This document shows positions 40,668 through 51,764 of a stretch of DNA of 62,425 bases, piece after piece. A program made the translations under genes and the position numbers. Source of the DNA: an uncultured Chitinophagaceae bacterium (GTDB lineage Bacteria > Bacteroidota > Bacteroidia > Chitinophagales > Chitinophagaceae); assembly GCA_903904335.1 (NCBI GenBank), contig CAIVCF010000207.1, positions 1-62,425 of the forward strand, read 5' to 3'. The notes beneath the pieces were generated by a model, which did not search any database, was not told where the DNA came from, and worked only from the letters and a program-made list of their open reading frames with translations. Numbering within the stretch: position 1 is the stretch's first letter; each line of letters opens with the position of its first letter.

Positions 40668-41657
40668 ATGAAAGTGGCCGTAGTTGGAGCTACCGGTTTA
40701 GTTGGCTCAAAAATGTTACAGGTATTGGCAGAAAGAAATTTTCCGGTAACGGAATTAATTCCCGTTGCATCTGAAAGATCAGTGGGTAAGGAAGTAGAAT
40801 TTAAGGGAAAGAAATATAAGGTAGTTGGAATGAAAGATGGCATTGCAGCAAAACCGGCCGTAGCCATATTTTCAGCAGGTGGTGGTACATCGTTGGAATG
40901 GGCACCGCAATTTGCAGCAGCAGGTATTAAAGTGATCGATAATTCTTCTGCATGGAGAATGGATCCAACAAAAAAATTAGTGGTTCCTGAAGTGAATGCT
41001 GATGTATTGACGGCAGACGATTTTATTATTGCCAATCCCAATTGTTCAACTATTCAGATGGTGGTTGCATTGATGCCTTTGCATCTGAAATATAAAATTA
41101 AAAGAGTGGTGGTAAGTACTTATCAAAGTGTTACAGGAACAGGAAAGAAAGCAGTTGATCAATTATTCAATGAAAGAAAGGGGATAGAAGGAGAGATGGC
41201 GTATAAATATCAAATTGATCTGAATGTGATTCCGCAGATTGATGTCTTCTTGGACAATGGTTACACCAAAGAAGAGATTAAAATGGTGAAAGAAACATGC
41301 AAGATCATGAAAGATGATTCCATTCGTGTTACTGCAACAACCGTTCGTATTCCTGTTGTTGGCGGTCACAGCGAAAGTGTGAATGTTGAATTTGAAAATG
41401 AATTTGTCCTGAGCGAAGTGAAGGATCTGCTTAGCAAAGCACCGGGAGTTATCGTGCAGAATGATGATACTTCTCAGTTATATCCGATGCCATTATGGGC
41501 ACACGAAAAAGATGAAGTGTTTGTGGGAAGATTGCGCAGAGATGAAACTCAGGAAAAGACTTTGAACATGTGGATCGTGAGTGATAACCTTCGCAAAGGC
41601 GCTGCTACCAATGCTGTGCAGATAGCAGAATATATGTTGAGCGAAGGATTATTATAA
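40668..41657 (+). CDS. asd: aspartate-semialdehyde dehydrogenase
   Basis: The 329-residue protein opens with the NADP-binding motif KVAVVGATGLVGSKMLQVL. It carries IANPNCSTIQMVVALMPLH with the catalytic Cys and RIPVVGGHSESVNVEFE with the active-site His. It reduces aspartyl phosphate to aspartate semialdehyde, the branch point to Lys, Thr, Met and Ile. It is monocistronic, with an attenuator-like leader upstream and a strong terminator after, consistent with control by an aspartate-family amino acid. Confidence 0.96.
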   Translation: MKVAVVGATGLVGSKMLQVLAERNFPVTELIPVASERSVGKEVEFKGKKYKVVGMKDGIAAKPAVAIFSAGGGTSLEWAPQFAAAGIKVIDNSSAWRMDPTKKLVVPEVNADVLTADDFIIANPNCSTIQMVVALMPLHLKYKIKRVVVSTYQSVTGTGKKAVDQLFNERKGIEGEMAYKYQIDLNVIPQIDVFLDNGYTKEEIKMVKETCKIMKDDSIRVTATTVRIPVVGGHSESVNVEFENEFVLSEVKDLLSKAPGVIVQNDDTSQLYPMPLWAHEKDEVFVGRLRRDETQEKTLNMWIVSDNLRKGAATNAVQIAEYMLSEGLL

Positions 41658-41680
41658 TTTTTAAATTTGGGTTAGTGAAT

Positions 41681-41713
41681 AAAGGAGATGAGTACGATCA
41701 TCTCCTTTTTATT
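41681..41713 (+). terminator. asd terminator
   Basis: AAAGGAGATGA (41681-41691) pairs perfectly with TCATCTCCTTT (41698-41708), followed by TTATTT. Confidence 0.9.
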
Positions 41714-41775
41714 TGCAAAATAATTTTTATCTCAATCCGCTTCGAACAGCCAACTTTGTTGGTGATTTTAAATAA

Positions 41776-43041
41776 ATGAACATCCATACTTTTAAAGCAC
41801 TCAGCAGCCGCAATTACCGCTTATATTTTTCAGGACAATGTATATCCCTGATAGGAACATGGATGCAGAGAACTGCTGTGTACTGGCTGATATATGCAAA
41901 AACGCATTCTCCATTTATGCTGGGTGTTGCAGTATTTGCAGCACAATTCCCTTCCTTTTTATTTTCTCCTTTGGGCGGTGTTGTATCCGACAGATATAAC
42001 CGATACAGGGTAATGCTTATTACACAAACAGCTTCTTTAATTCAGGCTGTTTTATTAACGGTGTTGGTCCTATTTTTTCAATATACTGTTTGGGAAATAT
42101 TATCGCTGAGTATACTGCTCGGTATTATTAATGCTTTTGATGTTCCTGCCCGTCAATCGATGGTGAATGAGATGATAGATAATAAAGATGATCTTCCTAA
42201 TGCTATTGCACTTAATTCATCTATGGTGAATCTGGCAAGATTGATCGGTCCTGCAATTTCCGGGATTGTGTTAGAGAAACTTGGCGCAGGAACCTGTTTT
42301 CTGATCAATGCTTTTAGTTTTACGGCAGTCATTATATCACTGTTATTAATGAATCTTCCGAAATTTATTCCGCAACAGCATTCCAAAAAAATAATACATG
42401 AATTTAAAGAGGGATTGAAATATTTAAGACAAACTCCTTCTATCGGCTTCATTATTTTAATGCTGGCATGTGTGAGTTTATTGGTGCTGCCTTTCATCAC
42501 CCTGCTTCCGATCTATGCTAAAGTTATATTCAAGGGGAATGCAGCAACATTTGGGTATCTCAACAGTGCTATCGGACTTGGAGCAGTGAGCGGTGCTTTT
42601 TTCTTAGCTTCCATAAAAACAGGCACTGACTTGAAAAAAATATTATTCATTAATCTTTTGATCTTCGGCGGAGGATTGATTTTGTTTTCACACATGAACA
42701 ATCTGCCAATCGCTTTATTTTTTGCGATGATAGCGGGTTTCGGAATGATGTCGCAAACAACGGTGAGCAACACGATCATTCAAACAAGTGTTTCTAAAGA
42801 AATGAGGGGAAGGGTTATCAGTTATTATGCAATGGCTTTTTTCGGAATGCAGCCTATCGGAGGATTATTGATCGGAACAGTTTCGCATTATGCAGGAGCA
42901 CCTTATACTATACTTGCAGAAGGTATTGCAGCGATATGCATTGCTTTTATATTTTTGCCTTTTCTTCGAAAAGATATTTTGAAAGAAAAGGATAAAATAG
43001 AATTGATAGAATTAGAAGATTCATCTGTCATCATTGAATAG
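41776..43041 (+). CDS. MFS exporter (EntS/MFS_3-like)
   Basis: The 421-residue protein has 12 predicted membrane segments. It opens with FKALSSRNYRLYFSGQCISL and GTWMQRTAVYWLIY, typical of the MFS_3/enterobactin-exporter group, then GVVSDRYNRYRVM (motif A) and AIALNSSMVNLARLIGPAISG. The predicted direction is efflux. The substrate is unknown. It is followed after 8 bp by the isochorismatase-like gene and probably shares its transcript. No siderophore synthesis genes are in the window. Confidence 0.88.
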   Translation: MNIHTFKALSSRNYRLYFSGQCISLIGTWMQRTAVYWLIYAKTHSPFMLGVAVFAAQFPSFLFSPLGGVVSDRYNRYRVMLITQTASLIQAVLLTVLVLFFQYTVWEILSLSILLGIINAFDVPARQSMVNEMIDNKDDLPNAIALNSSMVNLARLIGPAISGIVLEKLGAGTCFLINAFSFTAVIISLLLMNLPKFIPQQHSKKIIHEFKEGLKYLRQTPSIGFIILMLACVSLLVLPFITLLPIYAKVIFKGNAATFGYLNSAIGLGAVSGAFFLASIKTGTDLKKILFINLLIFGGGLILFSHMNNLPIALFFAMIAGFGMMSQTTVSNTIIQTSVSKEMRGRVISYYAMAFFGMQPIGGLLIGTVSHYAGAPYTILAEGIAAICIAFIFLPFLRKDILKEKDKIELIELEDSSVIIE

Positions 43042-43049
43042 TAAATGAA

Positions 43050-43616
43050 ATGGAAAAAAATAACAATCAGCAGACAGCACTCTTAATAATGGATGTTCAG
43101 GGCGCTACCGTAAAAATGTTAAATGACGAAACAAGCTTTCTTCATTCAGTTAACAAAGCAATCAATCATGCACGTGCCAATAATATCCCTGTTATTTATA
43201 TAGTGGTGGGATTCAGGAAAGGATATCCGGAAGTGAGCCGGAATAATAAATCTTTTACTGTATTGAAAGGCGGCACGATGAATCTTGATAATGAAGAGTC
43301 ATACAAAATTCATGAATCTATAGCACCTCAAAAAGGAGATATTATTATTACCAAAAAAAGAGTAAGTGCATTTACAGGCAGCGACCTGGAAGTGATATTA
43401 CGTTCGCTGGAGGTAAAACATATTGTATTGACTGGTATCGCAACCAGCGGTGTTGTGCTCTCCACCTTGCGTGAAGCGGCAGATAAAGATTATGTAATAA
43501 CAGTCCTTTCTGATTGTTGTGCAGACAGGGATGAAGAAGTGCATCGTGTACTAATCACTAAGATTTTTATTCGCCAGGCCGATGTGATGAATGTTGAAGA
43601 ATGGATTCATTCATAA
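43050..43616 (+). CDS. isochorismatase-family hydrolase lacking the catalytic cysteine
   Basis: The 188-residue protein has the isochorismatase-like fold: TALLIMDVQGATVK with the catalytic Asp, IITKKRVSAFTGSDLEVILR with the Lys, and GIATSGVVLSTLREAADKDY, where cysteine hydrolases of the family carry Cys. Here that position is Gly, as in true isochorismatase (EntB-type), so it is not a typical cysteine amidohydrolase. Asp and Lys are kept. Its substrate is unknown. It is 8 bp after the MFS exporter and likely co-transcribed. Confidence 0.82.
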   Translation: MEKNNNQQTALLIMDVQGATVKMLNDETSFLHSVNKAINHARANNIPVIYIVVGFRKGYPEVSRNNKSFTVLKGGTMNLDNEESYKIHESIAPQKGDIIITKKRVSAFTGSDLEVILRSLEVKHIVLTGIATSGVVLSTLREAADKDYVITVLSDCCADRDEEVHRVLITKIFIRQADVMNVEEWIHS

Positions 43617-43669
43617 ATTATATTCTTATTCAGGGTTTTAATTCGCGTTCAAATTTCTAAAATAACAGT

Positions 43670-45385
43670 ATGAAAATCCGGTTGCTTTTTTTAATTTTTT
43701 GCCTCAGTTTGTTTGCTTCAAACGTATTCAGTCAAAGCAATTCCTCTAATCAAAAATGGTGGAAGGAAGCTGTAGTATATCAGATATATCCCCGCAGTTT
43801 TAAAGACAGCGATGGTGATGGTGTGGGTGATTTGAAAGGTATCATCTCAAAATTAGATTATATCAAAAGTTTAGGAGTAGATGTTGTTTGGTTGAATCCT
43901 ATTTACAGTTCACCAAACGATGATAACGGTTACGACATCAGCGATTACCGTAACATCATGAAAGAGTTTGGAACGATGGAAGACTTTGATGCATTATTAA
44001 AAGGAATGCATGAACGCGGAATTAAATTCGTGATGGATGTGGTGGTCAATCACAGCAGCGACGAACATGAATGGTTTAAACAATCACGCAGTTCAAGAAC
44101 AAATCCATATAGAAATTATTATCATTGGTGGCCCGCAGAAAAAGGCGAACCACCATATCGTTTCAGTCAATTCGATGTTCATCGCAATGCATGGAAATAC
44201 GATTCATTGACCAATGCGTATTATCTGCATTATTTTTCTATCAAGCAACCCGATTTGAATTGGGAAAATCCGCAGGTAAGAAAAGAAGTTTTTGATATGA
44301 TGAATTTCTGGGCAAAAAAAGGTGTTGATGGTTTCAGGTTGGATGCATTTCAATTTGCTTGTAAAGACACAACATGGCCTGTTTTTCCAAAAGAAGATTA
44401 CCCAAAAGATTTTATAAAATATCATGCAATGGTTGAACCCATTCACAGTTATCTGAAAGAAATGTATGATAATGTTTTTAGTAAGTATGATGTGATGAGT
44501 GTTGCTGAAGGCGCCGGCAGGAATTTTCAAGACGCACATGATCTGGTGGATGCAGATCGTAACGAGTTGAATTTAGCGTATGCATTTGATCCGATCGATG
44601 CACGTTGGTCGAAGGATTACAGTATGCTCCAGATGAAAAAAATATTTTCTAAATGGGACAGTGTTTTTGAAAATAAAGGATGGCTAAGTATTTTTCTGGC
44701 AAATCACGATAATGCAAGATTGGTGAGCCGATTTGGTAATGATGATCCTCAATACAGAGAAGTATCTTCAAAAATGTTGACTACATTTTTATTAACCATG
44801 CGCGGCACACCTTTTTATTATAATGGAGATGAGTTGGGAATGACGAATATTCGATTCAATAAAATTGAAGACTACAAAGACATTGCTGCATTAAATGGTT
44901 ATAAATATGCGCAAAGTATTAACGGCGATACCGGTAATTATATCACTTTTTTAAAAGAAAACGGAAGAGATAACGGTCGTACGCCGTATCAATGGAATGC
45001 CAATGTTAATGCTGGTTTCAGTAATGGTAATCCCTGGTTGTCTGTAAATCGAAATTATAAAACGATTAATGTTGAAGCAGAAGAGAAAAATGCAAATTCC
45101 TGTTTGAATTATTTCAGAAAAGCAATTCAACTGCGCAAACAAAATAATGTATTGGTATATGGAAAATATGAGTTGATTGATAAAGACAATTCAAAAGTGT
45201 ATGCATATACACGTGAATTGAACGATAAAAAATTGTTGATTGTTTTAAACTTCACAAAAGAAAACACTTCATTCGCAACAACACTTGATATCAGTCATTC
45301 AAAAATATTGCTATCCAATTATTCAAATGCATCCAAAAATAAAGAACTGAAACCGTACGAAGCAGTGGTATATGAACTGCATTAG
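43670..45385 (+). CDS. secreted GH13 alpha-glucosidase (oligo-1,6-glucosidase type)
   Basis: The 571-residue protein has a signal peptide (about 1-20, ending NVFS) and a full GH13 (beta/alpha)8 barrel. Conserved regions are DVVVNHSSDEH (region I), GFRLDAFQFAC with the nucleophile Asp (region II), VMSVAEGAG with the acid Glu (region III) and FLANHDNARL with the transition-state Asp (region IV). A C-terminal beta domain follows (about 490-571). The opening VYQIYPRSFKDSDGDGVGDLKGI is typical of oligo-1,6-glucosidase and alpha-glucosidase. It should release glucose in the periplasm. The sugar porter 48 bp downstream would import the product. Confidence 0.92.
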   Translation: MKIRLLFLIFCLSLFASNVFSQSNSSNQKWWKEAVVYQIYPRSFKDSDGDGVGDLKGIISKLDYIKSLGVDVVWLNPIYSSPNDDNGYDISDYRNIMKEFGTMEDFDALLKGMHERGIKFVMDVVVNHSSDEHEWFKQSRSSRTNPYRNYYHWWPAEKGEPPYRFSQFDVHRNAWKYDSLTNAYYLHYFSIKQPDLNWENPQVRKEVFDMMNFWAKKGVDGFRLDAFQFACKDTTWPVFPKEDYPKDFIKYHAMVEPIHSYLKEMYDNVFSKYDVMSVAEGAGRNFQDAHDLVDADRNELNLAYAFDPIDARWSKDYSMLQMKKIFSKWDSVFENKGWLSIFLANHDNARLVSRFGNDDPQYREVSSKMLTTFLLTMRGTPFYYNGDELGMTNIRFNKIEDYKDIAALNGYKYAQSINGDTGNYITFLKENGRDNGRTPYQWNANVNAGFSNGNPWLSVNRNYKTINVEAEEKNANSCLNYFRKAIQLRKQNNVLVYGKYELIDKDNSKVYAYTRELNDKKLLIVLNFTKENTSFATTLDISHSKILLSNYSNASKNKELKPYEAVVYELH

Positions 45386-45433
45386 AAATAAAATCATAAA
45401 TTACTTTTCTTTTCATCACCTAACGAAAATATC

Positions 45434-46780
45434 ATGAATAAAAAACTTGCCTTGTGGTCGATCGCCGTTGGTTTGGGCGGACTTCTTTTCGGATTGGATA
45501 CCGTAGTAATTTCAGGTGCCAATCTTCCCATTAAAGAGTTGTGGCATACATCACCTTTGTTTCATGGATTTTTTATTATGTCAATGGCATTATGGGGAAC
45601 TGTTGTTGGGGCTTTATTTGGCGGTATTCCCACACAAATTTTCGGCAGAAAAAAAATGTTGATATGGATCGGTATCTTATTTACCGTTTCTTCTTTGATA
45701 ACAGGTATCGCACCGGATCCTTATACATTTTCATTCTTTCGTTTTATCGGCGGTTTGGCAATCGGTGCATCTTCTGTTGCCATACCAACTTATATTTCTG
45801 AAATATCCACTTCAAAGAACAGAGGCAAATTAGTGGGGCTTTATCAATTCAATATCGTGTTCGGGATTTTGGTTGCATTTCTTTCCAATTATTTTTTGAA
45901 AGGAATCGGCGGTGCCAATGATTGGCGATGGATGCTGGGAATTCTCGCCATTCCTTCTTTACTCTACACTTTATTGGTAATGACAGTTCCTGAAAGTCCG
46001 CGTTGGTTGATCACCAGAAAAAATGAAACTTCTAAAGCAAAAGAAATTTTATTGATGCTTGGCGAAGAAAATGTAGATGAAGAAATTGAATTGATTAAAA
46101 CCAATAATAAAGCTGTTGAGAACTCAGGATCGCAATCATTCTTTCAGATCAAATACAAAAAAATATTGTGGCTCGCATTTCTCGTTGCATTTTTTAATCA
46201 GGCTTCGGGTATTAATTTCATTTTGTATTATGCTCCTGAGATTTTAGAAAAAGCAGGATTGGCGTCTAAAGAATCTTTGTTTAATTCAATAGCCATCGGC
46301 GGCATTAATCTCATTTTTACTTTTATGGGTTTGTATTTGATAGATCGCGTTGGAAGAAAACAATTATTGATATTGGGTTCTATCGGTTATATCATCAGCC
46401 TTTCTATGGTTGCATGGTGTTTTCATACACACGCAAGTTCATTGCTGTTGATGTGTTTCCTTTTGTTTTTTATTGCATCACATGCTATCGGACAAGGTGC
46501 AGTTATCTGGGTATTCATTTCCGAAATATTCCCGAATAAAATACGAGCATTTGGTCAGGCATTCGGGAGTAGTGTGCATTGGGTGTTTGCGGCGATCATC
46601 ACTTTAATTACTCCGATTTTTTTAGATAAAAATGAAGGCATCTTCAAAGAAAATCCTTGGCCAATTTTTGCATTCTTTGCTTTTATGATGTTTCTTCAAT
46701 TGGTTTGGGTTTTAACGAGTGTACCTGAAACAAAGGGCGTTTCGTTAGAAGAACTGCAACGTGAATTGGTGAAGGATTAA
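45434..46780 (+). CDS. MFS sugar porter
   Basis: The 448-residue protein has 12 membrane segments and all sugar-porter signatures: GGLLFGLDTVVISGAN, IFGRKKM, SPRWLITR (PESPRW), DRVGRKQLL and the C-terminal PETKGVSLEE. These proteins import hexoses or pentoses, often with H+. It is downstream of the secreted glucosidase and probably takes up its product, most likely glucose. No SusCD pair is adjacent. It is convergent with the toxin gene. Confidence 0.92.
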   Translation: MNKKLALWSIAVGLGGLLFGLDTVVISGANLPIKELWHTSPLFHGFFIMSMALWGTVVGALFGGIPTQIFGRKKMLIWIGILFTVSSLITGIAPDPYTFSFFRFIGGLAIGASSVAIPTYISEISTSKNRGKLVGLYQFNIVFGILVAFLSNYFLKGIGGANDWRWMLGILAIPSLLYTLLVMTVPESPRWLITRKNETSKAKEILLMLGEENVDEEIELIKTNNKAVENSGSQSFFQIKYKKILWLAFLVAFFNQASGINFILYYAPEILEKAGLASKESLFNSIAIGGINLIFTFMGLYLIDRVGRKQLLILGSIGYIISLSMVAWCFHTHASSLLLMCFLLFFIASHAIGQGAVIWVFISEIFPNKIRAFGQAFGSSVHWVFAAIITLITPIFLDKNEGIFKENPWPIFAFFAFMMFLQLVWVLTSVPETKGVSLEELQRELVKD

Positions 46781-46787
46781 ATAAAAA

Positions 46788-47087
46788 TTATTCTTTCAAT
46801 AATTTTGCATTTACAAAATCGCAGATAATGATTTCATTTTTGAGGTTTAAATACGCTATGACATATTTCTTTTTATAATGAACACATCTGTAGCCAAGAT
46901 TTTTCCAAGGATGATAAGCACAGGCTTTATGGGTTGCTGTATCGATGGATATTGTTTCGAAAAATTCAAATACTTCATCAACAAATTTCTTTGCTGTTTC
47001 AGGCATCCCCTTACTTTCAATAAAAAATGAAATTTCTGCAACTGCTGTTGCAGCTTCCTGTAAAATATTTATTTTCCTTTTGCCCAT
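46788..47087 (-). CDS. RelE/ParE-family toxin
   Basis: The 99-residue protein has the RelE/ParE fold: an N-terminal helix pair (EAATAVAEISFFIESKGMPE, TAKKFVDEVFEFFETI) followed by a beta-sheet core ending LGYRCVHYKKKYVIAYLNLK and EIIICDFVNAKLLKE. ParE-type toxins poison gyrase and RelE-type toxins cleave mRNA on ribosomes; the sequence does not settle which. Its start lies inside the end of the antitoxin gene on the same strand (19-nt overlap), the usual TA arrangement. Confidence 0.8.
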   Translation of the reverse strand: MGKRKINILQEAATAVAEISFFIESKGMPETAKKFVDEVFEFFETISIDTATHKACAYHPWKNLGYRCVHYKKKYVIAYLNLKNEIIICDFVNAKLLKE

Positions 47088-47239
47088 GTATCAATTAGCC
47101 GATAAGCCAATTTTTTTCCGGCTTTGAGGGAGAGTTTTTTTTGTGGAATTGTTTTAGAAGCAGCGACAGCCTGTATTTTTTCAAATGCTGTTTGTTCCAC
47201 AACAACATATTTTTTTTTGTTAATGGTAATGATTTCCAT
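47069..47239 (-). CDS. putative antitoxin of a RelE/ParE pair (56 aa)
   Basis: A minus-strand ATG at 47239 opens a 56-residue frame ending at TAA 47071-47069, inside the toxin's start region. The sequence begins MEIITINKKKYVVVEQTAFE and is basic and predicted to be helical, including KTIPQKKLSLKAGKK. The short basic, Phd/YefM-like or coiled N-terminal style and the toxin overlap suggest antitoxin. A family could not be named with confidence. The competing longer frame at 47095-47355 is out of frame with this and overlaps nnr, so I reject it. Confidence 0.6.
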   Translation of the reverse strand: MEIITINKKKYVVVEQTAFEKIQAVAASKTIPQKKLSLKAGKKLAYRLIDTWAKGK

Positions 47240-47287
47240 TTTACAATCTGTTTATTCAAAAATAGTAATTTCTGTCTAAAAGCATGA

Positions 47288-47295
47288 TAACTTTG
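47288..47295 (+). promoter_or_regulatory. -7 box for nnr
   Basis: TAACTTTG matches TAnnTTTG exactly, 17 bp before the start codon. The -33 region is weak. Confidence 0.4.
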
Positions 47296-47312
47296 TGCGC
47301 AATTAATATTCA

Positions 47313-48794
47313 ATGCTTTTATTATCCGCACAGCAAATTGAGGAATGGGATGCATTCAACATGCAGCACGAACCGATTCAGTCAATAGATTTGATGGAAA
47401 GGGCTGCAGAACGTTGTGTGGATTGGATATCCGCCAATAATTTTTCTGATAAAAAAATAAAAATATTTTGCGGTAAAGGAAATAATGGTGGTGATGGATT
47501 AGCCATTGCCAGATTATTGCTTCGTAAGAATTATGATGTTCAGGTTTATATTTTAGAATTCGGGGCAAAGGGAACTGATGATTTTCAGATCAATCTTCAT
47601 TTGCTGCATCAGGTCACTACAGAGATTCATTTTATTCAATCATCAGAATTTATTCCTGCTATTGATGCAAATGAAATTGTTATTGATGCATTGTATGGTT
47701 CCGGATTAAACAGGCCTCTGCAATTACTGAGTAAAGAAATTGTTGAACATATCAATATATCAAAAGCTGAAATTATCTCTATTGATGTGCCGAGCGGAAT
47801 GAGTATTGATAAAAGTTCGAAAGGCAATTCGATCATTCGTGCTAAACATACATTGACATTTCAATTATTAAAACTTTGTTTTTTGGTTGCAGAAAATGCA
47901 GACTATTTCGGAGAAGTGTATGTGCTGAATATTGGTTTGCTCCCTGATTTTATACATAAAACTTTAACTCTTTTCGAAATTGTTTCTCAAAAGGCGATAG
48001 CTTCATATATCAAGTCAAGAAAGGATTTCAGCCACAAAGGAAATTACGGTCATGCTTTGTTGATTGCAGGAAGCAAAGGAAAAACCGGTGCTGCATTATT
48101 GGCTGCAAAAGCTTGTTTGTGTACCGGAGCTGGATTGGTTACCGTAAATATTCAGAAAGAAGACCAATCAACAGTTAACACTTTTTTGCCAGAGGCCATG
48201 ACTGCAGAGAGAAATATTAAAAATACATTCGATCAATTTTCCACAATCGGTATCGGCCCGGGATTGGGAACAAATAATGAGGCACAAAAATTATTACTGC
48301 AGGTCTTGCAGGAGTATAAAAAACCAATGGTCATTGATGCGGATGCATTGAACATCATTTCAGAAAATAAAAAATTATTGGAACTGATACCTGCAGGTTC
48401 TATTCTAACGCCGCATCCAAAAGAATTTGAAAGATTGGTTGGAGAATGTGAAAATGATTTTGACAGATTGAACAAAGCAATTGAATTAACAACTCAATAT
48501 CCTTTTATCGTTATTTTAAAAGGTCACTATACTTTGATTGCTGAAAACGGCAAAGGTTATTTCAACAACACAGGAAATGCAGGATTAGCAAAAGGCGGCA
48601 GCGGTGATATGTTAACAGGAATGATCAGTTCTTTACTTGCACAAAACTATCAACCGCTACACGCTGCATTGATCGGTGTTTATTTACACGGATTGGCTGC
48701 TGATCTTGCTTTGGAAAATCAATCAATTGAAAGTTTATTGGCAACCGATGTTATTGCTGCGATTGGCAAAGCGTTTAATTATTTGAGAGATTGA
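47313..48794 (+). CDS. nnr: bifunctional NAD(P)H-hydrate epimerase / dehydratase
   Basis: The 493-residue protein fuses two repair enzymes. The N-terminal YjeF_N epimerase domain (about 1-210) shows IKIFCGKGNNGGDGLAIARL and VIDALYGSGLNRPL. The C-terminal ADP/ATP-dependent dehydratase domain (about 225-493) shows SHKGNYGHALLIAGSKGKTGAA, MVIDADALNII, LTPHPKEFERL and NTGNAGLAKGGSGDMLTGMI. It repairs hydrated NADH and NADPH in the cytoplasm. The length matches bifunctional Nnr. It abuts the DUF2461 gene end (convergent, 1-bp gap). Confidence 0.95.
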   Translation: MLLLSAQQIEEWDAFNMQHEPIQSIDLMERAAERCVDWISANNFSDKKIKIFCGKGNNGGDGLAIARLLLRKNYDVQVYILEFGAKGTDDFQINLHLLHQVTTEIHFIQSSEFIPAIDANEIVIDALYGSGLNRPLQLLSKEIVEHINISKAEIISIDVPSGMSIDKSSKGNSIIRAKHTLTFQLLKLCFLVAENADYFGEVYVLNIGLLPDFIHKTLTLFEIVSQKAIASYIKSRKDFSHKGNYGHALLIAGSKGKTGAALLAAKACLCTGAGLVTVNIQKEDQSTVNTFLPEAMTAERNIKNTFDQFSTIGIGPGLGTNNEAQKLLLQVLQEYKKPMVIDADALNIISENKKLLELIPAGSILTPHPKEFERLVGECENDFDRLNKAIELTTQYPFIVILKGHYTLIAENGKGYFNNTGNAGLAKGGSGDMLTGMISSLLAQNYQPLHAALIGVYLHGLAADLALENQSIESLLATDVIAAIGKAFNYLRD

Positions 48795-49463
48795 TCATCC
48801 TTCAATTCCCCTGTTCAAAAATTCAATGAAAGGTTGTAAAGCTTCAAATGCTGCAACAATTTTCTTGTTTAAATTTTTATCTGTAAGATCGGCATCAGTT
48901 AATGACGCTGTTGCTAACCAGCTTTTTAATTTGATATATTGAATGGCAGGATTATCTTTTTCGTAACCCTTTGGTTCGCGGGTCAAAGATGTTTCATCAG
49001 ATATTTCCAAACCTTTATACTGCGCCACAAATTTTTTATTCTTGATGATCTTCGAGAATTCATCAAAACAATAATCGATCTCCTGTCTTACTTTTTTCAC
49101 CACATCAACATCGGGCATCCATAGTCCACCCCCAACAAAAGCACGGCCGGGTTCACAATGAAAATAATATCCCGCAACAATTGCTTTCTTGCCGCCTTTG
49201 CTAAAACTCGCACCCAGATTGGTTTTGTACGGACTCTTGTCTTTACTGAAACGCACATCACGATTGATTCTAAACATACAATCCTTTGCTGTTAACGTTG
49301 CAATGGTTTCATCTTTCTTTCCGAATTGCTGAATTACATTATTTACCAATTGAGCAAAATCTTCTTTTGCTGCTTCATACAGTTTTCTGTTTTTATCAAA
49401 CCATTCTTTGCTGTTATTCTTCTTTAAATCTTTTAAGAATTTAATTGTTGTTGCTTGTAACAT
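48795..49463 (-). CDS. DUF2461 family protein
   Basis: The 222-residue protein shows the family core FLKDLKKNNSKEWFDKNRKLYE, MFRINRDVRFSKDKSPYKTN, GASFSKGGKKAIVAGYYFHCEPGRAFVGGGLWMP and TREPKGYEKDNPAIQYIKLKSW. The family (TIGR02453) is widespread but of unknown function. It starts 7 bp after the ligA stop on the same strand and probably shares its transcript. Confidence 0.9.
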   Translation of the reverse strand: MLQATTIKFLKDLKKNNSKEWFDKNRKLYEAAKEDFAQLVNNVIQQFGKKDETIATLTAKDCMFRINRDVRFSKDKSPYKTNLGASFSKGGKKAIVAGYYFHCEPGRAFVGGGLWMPDVDVVKKVRQEIDYCFDEFSKIIKNKKFVAQYKGLEISDETSLTREPKGYEKDNPAIQYIKLKSWLATASLTDADLTDKNLNKKIVAAFEALQPFIEFLNRGIEG

Positions 49464-49470
49464 AATTTTT

Positions 49471-51636
<2,166 letters not shown>

Positions 51637-51669
51637 TTAATACCATCACCGACTTTCAAAATTTTTATT

Positions 51670-51690
51670 ATTGTGTAAAATATACACAAT
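51670..51690. promoter_or_regulatory. palindromic site upstream of the NUDIX regulator
   Basis: ATTGTGTA (51670-51677), AAATA and TACACAAT (51683-51690) form a 21-bp perfect palindrome between ligA and the divergent NUDIX-type regulator, 75 bp before the regulator's start. Size and position suit an NrtR-family dimer site. Confidence 0.6.
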
Positions 51691-51764
51691 TAAATAAAAG
51701 CTGTACCTTAACATTACGATTAAGTCTTTTGTTTTTACGAAAGGATATTATTTAATTTGCTGCC

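Noticed and set aside
47095-47355. 86-residue minus-strand frame before the toxin
   Set aside because: It overlaps the start of nnr and has no family features. The in-frame 56-residue alternative overlaps the toxin in the normal TA manner.
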